From Aedes albopictus (taxonomy: Eukaryota; Arthropoda; Insecta; Diptera; Culicidae), in assembly GCF_035046485.1 (NCBI RefSeq), contig NC_085138.1, forward strand, positions 330,683,421 through 330,747,420: 64,000 bases of DNA, written 5' to 3'. Both the position numbers and the translations under genes were made by a program. Shown here piece by piece: positions 25,213 through 36,100 of this stretch (position 1 is the first letter of the stretch; the number at the start of each line of letters is the position of its first letter). The notes beneath the pieces were generated by a model, which was not told the origin of the DNA, ran no database searches, and saw only the letters and a list, made by a program, of their open reading frames with translations.

Positions 25213-25882
25213 CTGAGCCTATTTGCTTGCTAAAGTTTATTAGGTTATCAAAAAAGCCATGGGTTTGGTTCAATTTTATATTTAGCCGCTTTCGGAGGGA
25301 ACTAGTTTCGGCACTACTGACAGTCCATAATGTGGTCTTAGCCTACTTCCTCAATAACCGGTCATCAAGTTGTCGAAAAAGCCGTGATTTGATTTACCGC
25401 ATGCAAGAGTTTTGTCAACTTTTATATACGGCCACTTCCGGCGGAACACCCGGAATCGGTTCTGAAACACTACCGGTTCATATAAGGTCTGAGACTGTTT
25501 TCTTGCTAACTGTTCATCAAGTTATCTAAAATGCCGTAGTTTGATGTGCCGCATGCATGGGTTTGATCACTTTTATATATGAAATTCCAGCGGGACATCC
25601 GGAACCGGTTCCGATACACTGCCGGTTCAGATATGGTCTGAGTCTTTTTTTATGCCAACCTTTCATTGGGTTATCAAAAAAGTCGCGCTTTGATATATCG
25701 CATGCATGGATTTGGTTCACTTTTATATTTGGCCACTTCCTGCGGAACTCCCGGAACCGGTTCCGGAACACTACCGGTTCATATATGGTCTGAGACTGTT
25801 TTCTTGCTGACTGTTCATCAGGTTATCCAAAATGCCGCAATTTGATGTGTCGCATGGATGGATTTGGTTCACTTCTATATTT

Positions 25883-26426
25883 CTGGAGCTCGATTTGAAT
25901 AGGTCGTATGTGCTTTTGTCGATTAAAAATTCGATCAGTTAGATTCGCTTATTGTAGTGAAAAACGTTGAAATTGAACAAAGTTGATACATACAGTACAG
26001 TAGACGTTCGATAACTGCAACATGTTTACGTTTCACTTACCGAATGAAATTCGATAACTGCAACAACTGACAGACGTCAAAGAACTATCAGATGCTACAG
26101 AATGCAGTCAATGTGCATAAGTAAAACATCGCACTGCAACAAAAGTGCATGCGAAAAACATCGCATCGCTGTTGACATTTCGTTTTGACGGATAGCGGTG
26201 CGATAACTGCAAAATTGTTGCACTTAGCGGACTTGCAGTTAAAAAGCATTGCAGTTAAAGCGTTTGCACCGAGCGAACGTCTACTGTAGAATCCTCACAA
26301 AATAAGCTTTCCGTTTCATCATTAAAAGTCTCAAAAATATCTTCCATATTGCTACAATAACTAAAATAAACTGATCGAATTTTATATCGACAAAAGCACA
26401 TACGACCTATTCAAATCGAGCTCCAG
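25883..26426. mobile_element. MITE with 58-bp terminal inverted repeats
   Basis: The ends CTGGAGCTCGATTTGAATAG and its complement continue as inverted repeats for about 58 bp with two or three mismatches. ATTT (25879-25882) is repeated at 26427-26430, while neighbouring 152-bp units show TATATTTGGCC once, giving a 4-bp target duplication. The element proper is about 253 bp once the nested pogo-like MITE is removed. A 4-bp duplication would suit a Sola-type group, but that assignment is inference. Confidence 0.85.
25998..26286. mobile_element. pogo-like MITE nested in the 58-bp-TIR MITE
   Basis: Thirteen-base perfect inverted ends CAGTAGACGTTCG, flanked by TA on both sides (25996-25997 and 26287-26288). 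GATAACTGCAA words lie inside both ends. A CAGT... terminus plus a TA duplication is typical of pogo-type Tc1/mariner elements. It is 289 bp with no transposase. Confidence 0.85.
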
Positions 26427-26877
26427 ATTTGGCCACTTCCGGCGGGACTCCCGGAACCGGTTCCGAAACACTACCGGTTCAGATATGGTCTGAGACTGTT
26501 TTCTTGCTGACTGTTCATCAGGTTATCCAAAATGGCGCAGTTTGATGTGTCGCATGCATGGATTTGGTTCACTTTTATATTTGGCCACTTCCGGCGGGAC
26601 TCCCGGAACCGGTTCCGGAACACTACCAGTCCAGATATGGTCTGAGACTGTTTTCTTGCTGACTGTTCATCAGGTTATCCAAAATGGCGCAGTTTGATGT
26701 GTCGCATGCATGGATTTGGTTCACTTTTATATTTGGCCACTTCCGGCGGGACTCCCGGAACCGGTTCCGGAACACTACCAGTCCAGATATGGTCTGAGAC
26801 TGTTTTCTTGCTGACTGTTCATCAGGTTATCCAAAATGGCGCAGTTTGATGTGTCGCATGTATGTGTTTGTTACATT

Positions 26878-27368
<491 letters not shown>

Positions 27369-27712
27369 AAGTATTTCATATAAATAATTTGAACGATTTT
27401 CAAGGATGCACCACAGACAAACAGACGTAACACTCTGATAATTCCCATCGTACACCGATTTAACGGTCTTTTTCAAAATTTAATAGTTGGCCAACTGCCC
27501 AACCGTGGCGCTCGCATCGTTTTTGTTCGAGTTTGACGTTTGCTCACTACCGCCATCTACTTGGTGGTCGGCCAAACATAGTCCTTTTAGTATTGGGCGA
27601 ATATGTTTCTGTGACTATGATTTGAATCGAAAAATGTTCGAAATGTTACGTCTGTTTGTCTGTGGATGCACCCTACAAAACCACCGAGGTTCAGGTTTTG
27701 GCTAAGTGATTT
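27369..27712 (+). repeat. Residual satellite monomer beyond the composite element
   Basis: 27369-27412 (GTATTTCATATA...GATGCACC) and 27665-27712 (GATGCACCCTAC...GGCTAAGTGAT) are consecutive parts of one satellite monomer, split by the MITE at 27413-27664. This is the true right end of the satellite array. The sequence after 27712 is unrelated. Confidence 0.9.
27413..27664. mobile_element. hAT-like MITE, copy 1 (ACAGACAAACAGACG ends)
   Basis: Inverted ends ACAGACAAACAGACGTAAC match over about 19 bp. Target duplication GATGCACC (27405-27412 and 27665-27672) is verified by intact satellite monomers. It is 252 bp with no ORF of note. A relative with the same ends lies at 59279-59537. The 8-bp duplication suits hAT. 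Confidence 0.88.
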
Positions 27713-27832
27713 TTAACCGGACGCAAAATAACCTGAGTGTCGCGGACTGACTCAATATACTCTTTCATCGGGAGCCAAACATCGGGAGCCAAACATTGAA
27801 GATGGAGGTTATGTTAAACCAGGTGTTAAACC

Positions 27833-28782
27833 TAGAAATCCTCTACATAGAGATGAGCGGAAGTTACATACGTCGATTCGGCAACGCTGTTTGTTTTGTT
27901 TACAACAGCTGCCAACACTTGCTACAAAGCTAGATGTTCAAACTTTGTGCGTGACTTCGTTGTGGTTCAAGTTGTTTTGTTTACATTTTCTAATTATGAT
28001 AGATTTTTTTTCAAAATTTTCTTGAAATAGCGGAGCAATCGAAGAAATCTGAAATTCATTGCAAAAGTGTTACGCTAATCATATCGGCAGAAGTGAAGCA
28101 AGAAGCAGCAATGGAAGTATTTTCGACAAGTGCAGCAACAAAAGTGTCGTCATAAGCATGAGCTTTTGAAAGCAGAATTAATATTTTTTTTATCTTTTTA
28201 TTGTATGTTGCTTTCATAACAAAACGCGCTGCCAACTTCCAGTCGGCATTTCTGAATCGTCGCAACGAATCAAGCACCACCTCTGCTGCTGTTTGTGTTA
28301 TACCCCAGACAGACATGTGATACGAGTGTGATTCCTGTACAACGGTACGCAGTGTCAAGAAAATTCTAACAAGACCGACTTGAACTGAGAGAATTTTCAG
28401 TATGGCACTCATTTCAAGCGCAATTGTACAGTGATTCTTGTATCACATGTGTGTCATAAGTATTAGTGAGATCGGAGAAACGTCAGACTCCCGTCTGCTG
28501 ATTGGCTGCGACGACTCTGGCGACAGTTTCATCCCGCGACGGATTCAAATCGTCGCGTTCGATAAGGGGGGAAACCGTCAATACTAAACATACATATGCC
28601 GCCAATATCTCGATATTAAAAATAAATAATTTTAATTTATTTAGTTCCGATTGCAATACCGCTCAAATGACGCCTTCCTACGAACGATAAGCATGTTCAT
28701 TTGGCTCACACTTTGACAGTTCTCTCTGCACGATTGGCTCACAATGGCCGCATCCGCAGATCTCTATAATGTAGGATTACTA
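27833..28782. mobile_element. 950-bp hAT-like insertion in copy A
   Basis: Ends TAGAAATCCT / complement TAGTAATCCT, followed in both cases by ATAGAGAT and GCGG. Target duplication GTTAAACC (27825-27832 and 28783-28790). Copy B lacks the insert. Inside, 28312-28458 is a foldback (GACATGTGATAC... pairing with GTATCACATGTGTGTC). A minus-strand frame at 28056-28412 (118 codons) overlaps that foldback and is probably not real. Confidence 0.82.
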
Positions 28783-28955
28783 GTTAAACCTTGTTGAACC
28801 TGTGTGATTGATTGAAGAGTATTGTTATCTAGGTGCAGCGGATATAATCAAAACTGTTGTCACGACATCTCCATTTGCCGCTGTCAAGCCGTTGGAAAGC
28901 GAGGAGAAGGATAAACATTGTTTCGAGCCTATTTTAGCGAATTTTGTAACAACTA

Positions 28956-29632
28956 CACTAGTTTACAAAATAAAACGAAAGTCGTGAACTTCTGTCAACG
29001 ACCAACATTTTTGAAGCATAATTTAGCACTGATTTCGAAACCGTGCTTCAAAAAATTTTAAGTGGAGCGGTTTTTGAGTTTTAGCTCAATATCGAGTTTT
29101 ACAACTTTTAAAAATATGGAATTTACTAAAATTCAAATATCTTGCGTTTTGTTCAACCAATTTCAAACCTTTTTCCATAAATTAAAAGCTGAATACAATA
29201 CCATTAGATCATCTGAATGCAGGTTTTGCGTCAGATTGATGAAATTCAATATATTTGCGAGTTTTAGGGACGATATCCTTAAATTTTAGCCAAATTTCTA
29301 AAAATATATGAAGACATGTATTTTTTTCAATAAGAAAAAAACAATCTAAAAATTCTTTCTCAACGTTTATTTGACATACCATATGTAGGCGAGTTACAGT
29401 AAAAAATTCAGCTCAATCGGAGCATTGATTACGGAGAATGAGATGTGTGAAGTGAGCGACGTTGCTTAAAAATAGAACAAAAATCGATTTCAAATCATCA
29501 ACCTTGTATGGAAAGTCGAAAAAATTTCCGCTCTACTGTAATTTTTGTCCTTCACGTTTTCGAACTCAGGGCATGATTCTACACCAAAAATGATCATCAG
29601 CTTACCGAGTTCAAAAATGCTGTAAACTAGTG
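28956..29632. mobile_element. CACTA-like insertion in copy A
   Basis: Ends CACTAGTTTACA and exact complement. CTA (28953-28955) is repeated at 29633-29635 while copy B has the empty site AACAACTATCC, so the target duplication is 3 bp. A CACTA terminus plus a 3-bp duplication is typical of CACTA/EnSpm (CMC) elements. It is 677 bp, AT-rich, without transposase. A 75-codon frame (29062-29289) has no recognised motif. Confidence 0.8.
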
Positions 29633-29893
29633 CTATCCATCAAAATTTCCATCGCGAATGGAAAATAATAAACTTTGAACACGAGAACAAAATCGGAATA
29701 ATGGTGGATTGATCATGTTTACCATTTCCGAACAGCGTCGCGACGGCATGTTTGACAACCGCGCTGAGAAAGGTGGTTGCAAGAAAATTGAACGCTCGTG
29801 CGTGTTTACAAGCTGTGTGCCGGGAGTGTGTAGGTGTGTGTTAGCTAGCTTGAAAAATAAAACCGTTTCTATTCGCACCACCTAGAAAATAAC

Positions 29894-30220
29894 TACCGAA
29901 GTGTCAAATTTTAACTAAAAGTTAAACGAACAAGCGAAATGGTTCACAGCCTGAGTGTGCATACTCAATTTTGGGTAAAACTAACCCAAAAATAGGTAGT
30001 TTGATTTTTCCGTGTAAAATCCTAAAATTCTTGGGAAATGCGATTAATCGTGTACCGCACAGTAACCGATGACAGAAACAGGTTATGTTGTGTTTCCTGC
30101 CTTGCGTTAGTGTTGCGATCAGCTCGTGCTCATTTTTCGTGGAAGGTGTTTGAAGATAAGTAATTTCGTGAAAATGCTTTATTCACATTATAGACAGTAA
30201 AATAATCTTTACCTTTCCAG
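29894..30220. other. Stretch upstream of an exon-like segment, no gene supported
   Basis: No convincing frame and no repeat copy within the window. It ends in the pyrimidine-rich TTTACCTTTCCAG (30208-30220) that would act as the splice acceptor for the next segment. Confidence 0.4.
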
Positions 30221-30284
30221 ATCCGGATATCAGGAATGTGTTGGAGCACACGAAATTTGGGGAAAGTCGGCAGGAGGAAAATGT
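30221..30284 (+). CDS. Isolated exon-like segment, unrecognised protein
   Basis: A 64-nt stretch sits between a good splice acceptor (ACCTTTCCAG, ending at 30220) and a good donor (GTAAGT at 30285-30290). It is open in one phase: after two bases it reads PDIRNVLEHTKFGESRQEEN, a charged, globular-looking peptide, then two bases of the next codon. I cannot name the protein. No second exon is identifiable nearby, so it is either an exon of a gene with long repeat-filled introns extending beyond the window, or a captured or relict exon. Confidence 0.35.
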
Positions 30285-30930
30285 GTAAGTGCTATTGTGC
30301 TCCGTGTTAATTTCAAGATTGAAACTCGAAGTTTCCCCGGCGTCCGGAATATTTTCTTGATTGCCGAAAAGCAGCTTCTCATTTGGGAAAAAAATCGGCC
30401 AAATTTTGTAGCATTACTCTTGCGGCTGTTCAGTAATGATGCCTGCGTCTTTCGGAAGATCAGTCGGCCGGAGGAATCATCCGTGTGCTGAATCTTCCGA
30501 CGACCGGAAAATTGTCTTTCGACAGCTGGAGCAACCATCGTCCAAAACGCGGAGGACTCATTGCTTTTGAGGAAAGATTGCTCCGGTTCATTTCTTTGAC
30601 TCGAAAAATAAGCACACAATTGTCGGATGACTTTCATCTTCTGTCAGCCGGAGGAATCATCCTTCCACATTCGGAAGAATCATTATTCAAAAACCGGAGT
30701 ATTCATTATTGATTTTGGGAGAAAATTCCTCTGGCTGTCAGAATATGAAACTCAGCCAGATAAATCTCCGCCGAAAAGCAAACTGCCCGGCTTCTAGAAC
30801 ATGTTTTCTTCGGATGTCGAAAGTTGAACACGGTGCAGTTTTAGGCTCCAACTGGCACGAGTCCTGAAAGGTTAATCGGGATTGCTGAATTTTATAAATT
30901 CTAATCTCAAGTGAAAAGTTTTTTTTCATT
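30285..30930. other. Intron-like or intergenic stretch with small inverted repeats
   Basis: Contains repeated short words such as CCGGAGGAATCATCC (about 30468 and 30648) and the related CTTCCGACGACCGGAAAA. The 135-codon minus-strand frame (30230-30637) crosses both the putative exon and its splice donor and shows no domain. I see no gene here. Confidence 0.4.
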
Positions 30931-30943
30931 TTTATTGCTTAAT

Positions 30944-30995
30944 TTTTTTTGTTCGTATTAACGAGATTTTTAGCCCTAGGCTAGTTTATCTCGGC
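30944..30995 (-). mobile_element. Mini retro-insertion (about 52 bp), copy 3
   Basis: Headed by poly(T). Flanked by an imperfect 13-bp duplication (TTTATTGCTTAAT at 30931-30943; TTTATTGTTCAAT at 30996-31008). In sense it pairs CGAGAT...ATCTCG and AGCC...GGCT, then GTTAATA and an A tail. Close in sequence to the copy at 18086-18139. Confidence 0.6.
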
Positions 30996-31093
30996 TTTAT
31001 TGTTCAATGATAATCTTGTACCGTCAAATGGGGTGACTTGTAACACTTGTTATCTGCACTTTTTTTTATCGATAAAAAATTTCTGAGTTTTAA

Positions 31094-31368
31094 CCCTTTG
31101 GAGCCGGTTTTTTGCCGGTGCTGCTGCAACTGCGCTGGTGTGGAACCAGGGGACTGTTATGGTCTTCTTGTTTTCTTACCCCGCATTAAAATTATGCTGC
31201 TGTGTTGAAAGATTGGTTGTCAGCTTGAGCCCTACGCTTGAGCCGCTGTTATGCTGGCTACGAAAACATAGCATTGGTGGGATAGGGATGCCAATTCCTT
31301 GTGTGGAACACGTTTGTTATGCTCGGTTTTATCGCCGGGGTCATATTGACCCCTTCGGCTCCAAAGGG
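31094..31368. mobile_element. piggyBac-like MITE (TTAA flanks)
   Basis: Ends CCCTTTGGAGCCG and exact complement, flanked by TTAA on both sides (31090-31093 and 31369-31372). TTAA duplication and C-rich ends are the piggyBac signature. It is 275 bp. The 82-codon frame across it is chance. A subterminal GGGGTCATATTGACCCC palindrome is present. Confidence 0.85.
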
Positions 31369-31524
31369 TTAAATATAAAAAAATAGTTTAACTATGGAGA
31401 TAATATACTATTTTAATAATAGTAATGATTATTACTATTACGCATTTAATTCACCACTGGACTGCGCACTCAGTCTTTATGAGTGCGAAGACGTTAATAA
31501 AAGTGCGTGATTGCATCAAATCCA

Positions 31525-31602
31525 CTGCCTATGATCGCATAATTGTCCCATATGAATAGGAAACCCAGCAAAGATGGGACTGATATGCGATCATGGGTAG
31601 TC
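31525..31602. repeat. 78-bp foldback
   Basis: CTGCCTATGATCGCATAATT pairs with the complement of ATATGCGATCATGGGTAG, and TGTCCCA with TGGGAC, around a 24-nt loop. No target duplication was recognised. Confidence 0.6.
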
Positions 31603-31654
31603 CAGTTGATGTCTTCGGCGCACTATTTCTTTGATTTATGCTAAAGTGCTCAGA

Positions 31655-31916
31655 ACACTTCTTCTTCTTGTTAGTGGCTCTACGTTCCCACTGGGAGTTT
31701 GCCTGCCTCGCTTCAACTTAGTGTTCTTGAGCACTTCCACAGTTATTAATTGAAGGGCTTTCTTTGCCTGCCATTGCATGAATTTGTATATTGTGAGGCA
31801 AGTACAATGATACATTATGCCCAGGGAGTCGAGAAAATTTTCTCGACCGGAACGGGAATCGAACCCGTCTCCAGATTGGCGATCCATAGCCTTACCACTA
31901 GGCTAACTGGAGACCC
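31655..31916 (-). mobile_element. tRNA-derived SINE (Feilai-type)
   Basis: Read on the minus strand it opens with a tRNA-like head: A box TAGCCTAGTGGT, then B box GGTTCGATTCC about 35 nt later. A tRNA-unrelated body follows (AACTGTGGAAGTGCTCAAGA, AACACTAAGTTGAAG) and an AAG-rich tail. The body matches the plus-strand element at 47694-47972. Imperfect flank similarity (CAGAACAC / CAGAAGAC) may be a decayed duplication. Transcribed by RNA polymerase III if active. Confidence 0.88.
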
Positions 31917-31919
31917 AGA

Positions 31920-32444
31920 AGACATCGAGTTGATTTGTTGCCTGTTTGTGCAATTTTAGATCCAAGTATGGATTAGTAAGGTTTTGTCTGTCACTTTCAA
32001 TTTTTTAGCTTGAAAATTTCAGTACCTGTATATTACCACCGTTTAATAATTCCTCAATAGAAGACTCATTAGAACCACACAGTTCCCCCTGCAAATTAAA
32101 CCTCGTAATCCCTTCAAATTCTCATTGATTGTCGTCAGTATGCTTTATCATTGACAAGAATAGTCAATTAGCATTTGATTGTTTACAAAACTGGTATTGA
32201 TCATCCTGCCCCACCTAGGGTGCTCATTATGCCGCACCCCCAAAACGCAGCTCGCGATTTTATACGTTTTTAAAAACATAAAATTTTTCAACATTTATAA
32301 CTACCTAGGTATATTCGGAATTTCAACGATCAGCTTTTGTCAGTTAAGGCTCATCAAATGAAGATTGGACTTTAAAATTACACATTGGTTGCACTTAATT
32401 TACTGGATTTGATGGTAAAATGCTTAAGCTGCTCATTATGCCCC
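31920..32444. other. Intervening sequence, no gene
   Basis: AT-rich with no coding signal. GCTCATTATGCC occurs twice (32221 and 32432), each next to CCCC-rich words, the second directly before the 58-bp array starts. Confidence 0.4.
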
Positions 32445-32915
32445 GCCTACCCCTAAGTATCCACTCCCCGTTTTCCTGAACACGCGATAGTCTTCGATAG
32501 CATACGCATCCACTCCCCGTTTTCCTAAATACTCTGTAGTCTTTTCGTAAATGTGGAGCATAAGTATCGACTCCCCGTTTTCCTGAATACACGATAGTCT
32601 TCATGAATGTGGAAGCATATGTATCCACTCTCCGTTTTCTTGAATACGCGGTAGTCTTTTCGTAAATGTGCAGCATAAACATCCACTCTCCGTTTTCCTG
32701 AATACGCGATAGTCCTCGTGAATGAGGAAGCATATGTATCCACTCTCCGTTTTCTTGAATACGCGGTAGTCTTTTCGTGAATATGGAGCGTATGTATCAA
32801 TTCCTCGTTCCCTCGAATACGTGGTAGTGTGAATATGGAGCATAAGTATCGTGATAAGTATCCACTTTTCGTGCTCATTGATGCGGTGTAGCCTTTCCCT
32901 GCATGCTCCATTGTA
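32445..32915 (+). repeat. 58-bp minisatellite, diverged left block
   Basis: Units of the type ATCCACTCCCCGTTTTCCTG...CGCGGTAGTC at about 58-65 bp spacing, eight or so copies, clearly related to but diverged from the core array. Ends before the first 200-bp spacer. Confidence 0.85.
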
Positions 32916-33005
32916 ATAATCCTCATAATAATTTCGTTATGTGCGCATATTTATCTTTCTAACTACCGCGTTTCAGTCTTGTTCAGTTTTTACTAGGGTT
33001 ATTCT

Positions 33006-33195
33006 ACAACCTTCAACATTAACATCGGACTGCATTAGAATACCATTATGCCATTAAAAAGTGCTCAAGTCAGTGGTCTAACAACTCTTAGCGCACTAGG
33101 CATGGTTCCATTACATCGTTTAAAGAGTTGCCACATATGACTTCGAGTTTCGGCTAATGTCGATAAACTGGCTAATGGTTGACTGGTGCTTCCGC
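33006..33195 (+). repeat. 200-bp spacer repeat, copy 1
   Basis: Shares CAGTGGTCTAACAA, ACTAGGCATGGTTCCA, TTTAAAGAGTTGCCAC and ACTG(G/A)CTAATGGTT in order with 41460-41665 and 42240-42435. It always separates blocks of the 58-bp array. No ORF. Confidence 0.85.
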
Positions 33196-36100
33196 TGTGA
33201 TGTTCCCTTGAATACGCGGTAGACTTTTCCAAAATATGGAGCGTATGTGTATCCATTCCTCGTTCCCTTGAAAACGCGTTAGTCTTTTCTTGAATATGGA
33301 GCGTATGTATCCATTCCTCGTTCCCTTGAAAACGCGTTAGTCTTTTCTTGAATATGGAGCGTATGTATCCATTCCTCGTTCCCTTGAGCACGCGGTAGTC
33401 TTGTATAGAATATGGAGCGTATGTATCCATTCCTCGTTCCCTTGAAAACGCGGTAGAGTTTTCCTAAATATGGAGCGTATGTATCCATTCCCCGTTCCCT
33501 TGAAAACGCGGTAGTCTTTTAGAGAATATGGAGCGTATGTATTCATTCCTCGTTCCCTTGAACACGCGGTAATCTTTTCCTGAATATGGAGCGTATGTAT
33601 TCATTCCTCGTCCCCTTGAGCACGCGGTAGTCTTTTATAGAATGTGGAGCGTATGTATCCATTCCTCGTTCTCTTGGACACGCGGTAGTCTTTTCCTGAA
33701 TTTGGAGCGTATGTATCCATTCCTCATTCCCTCGAGCACGGGTAGTCTTTTATAGAATGTGGAGCGTATGTATCCATTCCTCGTTCCCTTGAAAACGCGG
33801 TAGTCTTGTGAAGCGTATGTATCCATTCCTCGTTCCCTTGAGCACGCGGTAGTCTTGTATAGAATATGGAGCGTATTTATCCATTCCTCGTTCCCTTGAA
33901 CACGCGGTAGTCTATTCCTAAATATGGAGCGTATTTATCCATTCCCCGTTCCCTTGAACACGCGGTAATCTTTTCCTGAATATGGAGCGTATGTATCCAT
34001 TCCTCGTTCCCTTGAAAACGCGGTAGTCTTTTAGAGAATATGGAGCGTATGTATTCATTCCTCGTTCCCTTGAACACGCGGTAGTCTTTTATAGAATGTG
34101 GAGCGTATGTATCAATTCCTCGTTCCCTTGAAAACGCGGTAGTCTTTTATAGAATGTGGAGCGTATGTATCCATTCCTCGTTCTCTTGGACACGCGGTAG
34201 TCTTTTCCTGAATATGGAGCGTATGTATCCATTCCTCATTCCCTCGAGCACGCGGTAGTCTATTTATTTCCTAAACGCGGTAGTCTTTTATAGAATGTGG
34301 AGCGTATGTATCCATTCCTCGTTCCCTTGAAAACGCGGTAGTTTTTTTTATAGAATGTGGGGCGTATGTATCCATTCCTCGTTCCCTTGAACACGCGGTA
34401 GTCTTTTAGAGAATATGGATCGTATGTATTCATTCCTCGTCCCCTTGAGCACGCGGTAGTCTTTTCCTGAATATGGAGCGTATGTATTCATTCCTCGTCC
34501 CCTTGAGCACGCGGTAGTCTTTTGTAGAATGTGGAGCGTATGTATCCATTCCTCGTTCCCTTGAAAACGCGGTAGTTTTTTTTATAGAATGTGGGGCATA
34601 TGTATCCATTCCTCGTTCCCTTGAACACGCGGTAGTCTTTTCCTAAATATGGAGCGTATGTATCCATTCCCCGTTCCCCGGACACGCGGTAGTCTTCCTA
34701 AATATGGAGCGTATGTATCCATTCCTCGTTTCCTTGAACACGCGGTAGTCTTTTCCTAAATATGGAGCGTATGTATCCATTCCCCGTTCCCTTGGACACG
34801 CGGTAGTCTTTTCCTAAATATGGACCGTATGTATCAATTCCTCGTTCCCTTGAGGACGCGGTAGTCTTTTATAGATGTGGAGCGTATGTATCCAGTCCTC
34901 GTTCCCTTGAAAACACGGTAGTTTTTTTTTATAGAATGTGGAGCGTATGTATCCATTCCTCGTTCCCTTGAAAACGGAGTAGTCTTTTTCCTTAATATGG
35001 AGCGTATGTATCCATTCCTCGTTCCCTTGATCACGCGGTAGTCTTTTCCTAAATATGGAGCGTATGTATCAATTCCTCGTTCCCTTGAGGACGCGGTAGT
35101 CTTTTATAGATGTGGAGCGTATGTATCCAGTCCTCGTTCCCTTGAAAACACGGTAGTTTTTTTATAGAATGTGGAGCGTATGTATCCATTCCTCGTTACC
35201 TTGAAAACGGAGTAGTCTTTTTCCTTAATATGGAGCGTATGTATCCATTCCTCGTTCCCTTGATCACGCGGTAGTCTTTTCCTAAATATGGAGCGTATGT
35301 ATCCATTCCTCGTTCCCTTGAACACGCGGTAGTCTCTTCCTTAATATGGAGCGTATGTATCCATTCCTCGTTCCCTTGAACACGCGGTAGTCTTTTCCTA
35401 AATATGGAGCGTATGTATCCATTCCTTGTTTCCTTAAACACGCGGTAGTCTTTTATAGAATGTGAAGCGTATGTATCCATTCCTCGTTCCCTTGTAAACG
35501 CAGTAGTCTTTTATAGAATGTGGAGCGTATGTATTCATTCTTCGTTCCCTTGATCACGCGATAGTCTTTTCCTAAATATGGAGCGTATGTATCCATTCCT
35601 CGTTCCCTTGATCACGCGGTAGTCTTTTCCTAAATATGGAGCGTATGTATCCATTCCTCGTTCCCTTGATCACGCGGTAGTCTTTTCCTAAATATGGAGC
35701 GTATGTATCCATTCCTCGTTCCCTTGAGCACGCGGTAGTCTTTTCCTAAATATGGAGCGTATGTATCCATTCCCCGTTCCCTTGGACACGCGGTAGTCTT
35801 TTCCTAAATATGGAGCGTATGTATCCATTCCTCGTTTCCTTGAACACGCGGTAGTCTTTTATAGAATGTGAAGCGTATGTATCCATTCCTCGTTCCCTTG
35901 TAATCGCAGTAGTCTTTTATAGAATGTGGAGCGTATGTATTCATTCCTCGTTCCCTTGAACACGCGGTAGTCTTTTCCTGAATATGGAGCGTATGCATTC
36001 ATTCCTCGTCCCCTTGAGCAGGCGGTAGTCTTTTATAGAATGTGGAGCGTATGTATCCATTCCTCGTTCCCTTGAAAACGCGGTAGTCTTTTAGAGATTA

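Larger units (their letters stand above)
23735..26870 (+). repeat. 152-bp tandem repeat array inside the composite element
   Basis: Same unit as at 3080-3990. Units from 25380 on are well kept (TTGGCCACTTCC at 26429, 26582 and 26734). Those before 25100 are strongly diverged, and about 24300-25060 is largely non-repeat sequence that may be a further insertion. Two later insertions are resolved (25163-25212 and 25883-26426). Open frames with FDVSHAWIWFTFIFGHF are translations of the unit and shift frame between units. Confidence 0.88.
27733..29885 (+). mobile_element. hAT-like MITE family M, copy A, carrying two nested insertions
   Basis: Flanked by AAAATAAC (27725-27732 and 29886-29893). Outer sequence matches copy B (53347-53849) closely on both sides of two later insertions (27833-28782 and 28956-29632). 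Starts CTGAGTGTCGCGG; its right end has decayed to CACCTAG. Without the insertions it would be about 520 bp. Minus-strand frames such as 29633-29881 also occur in copy B but show no domain. Confidence 0.88.
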
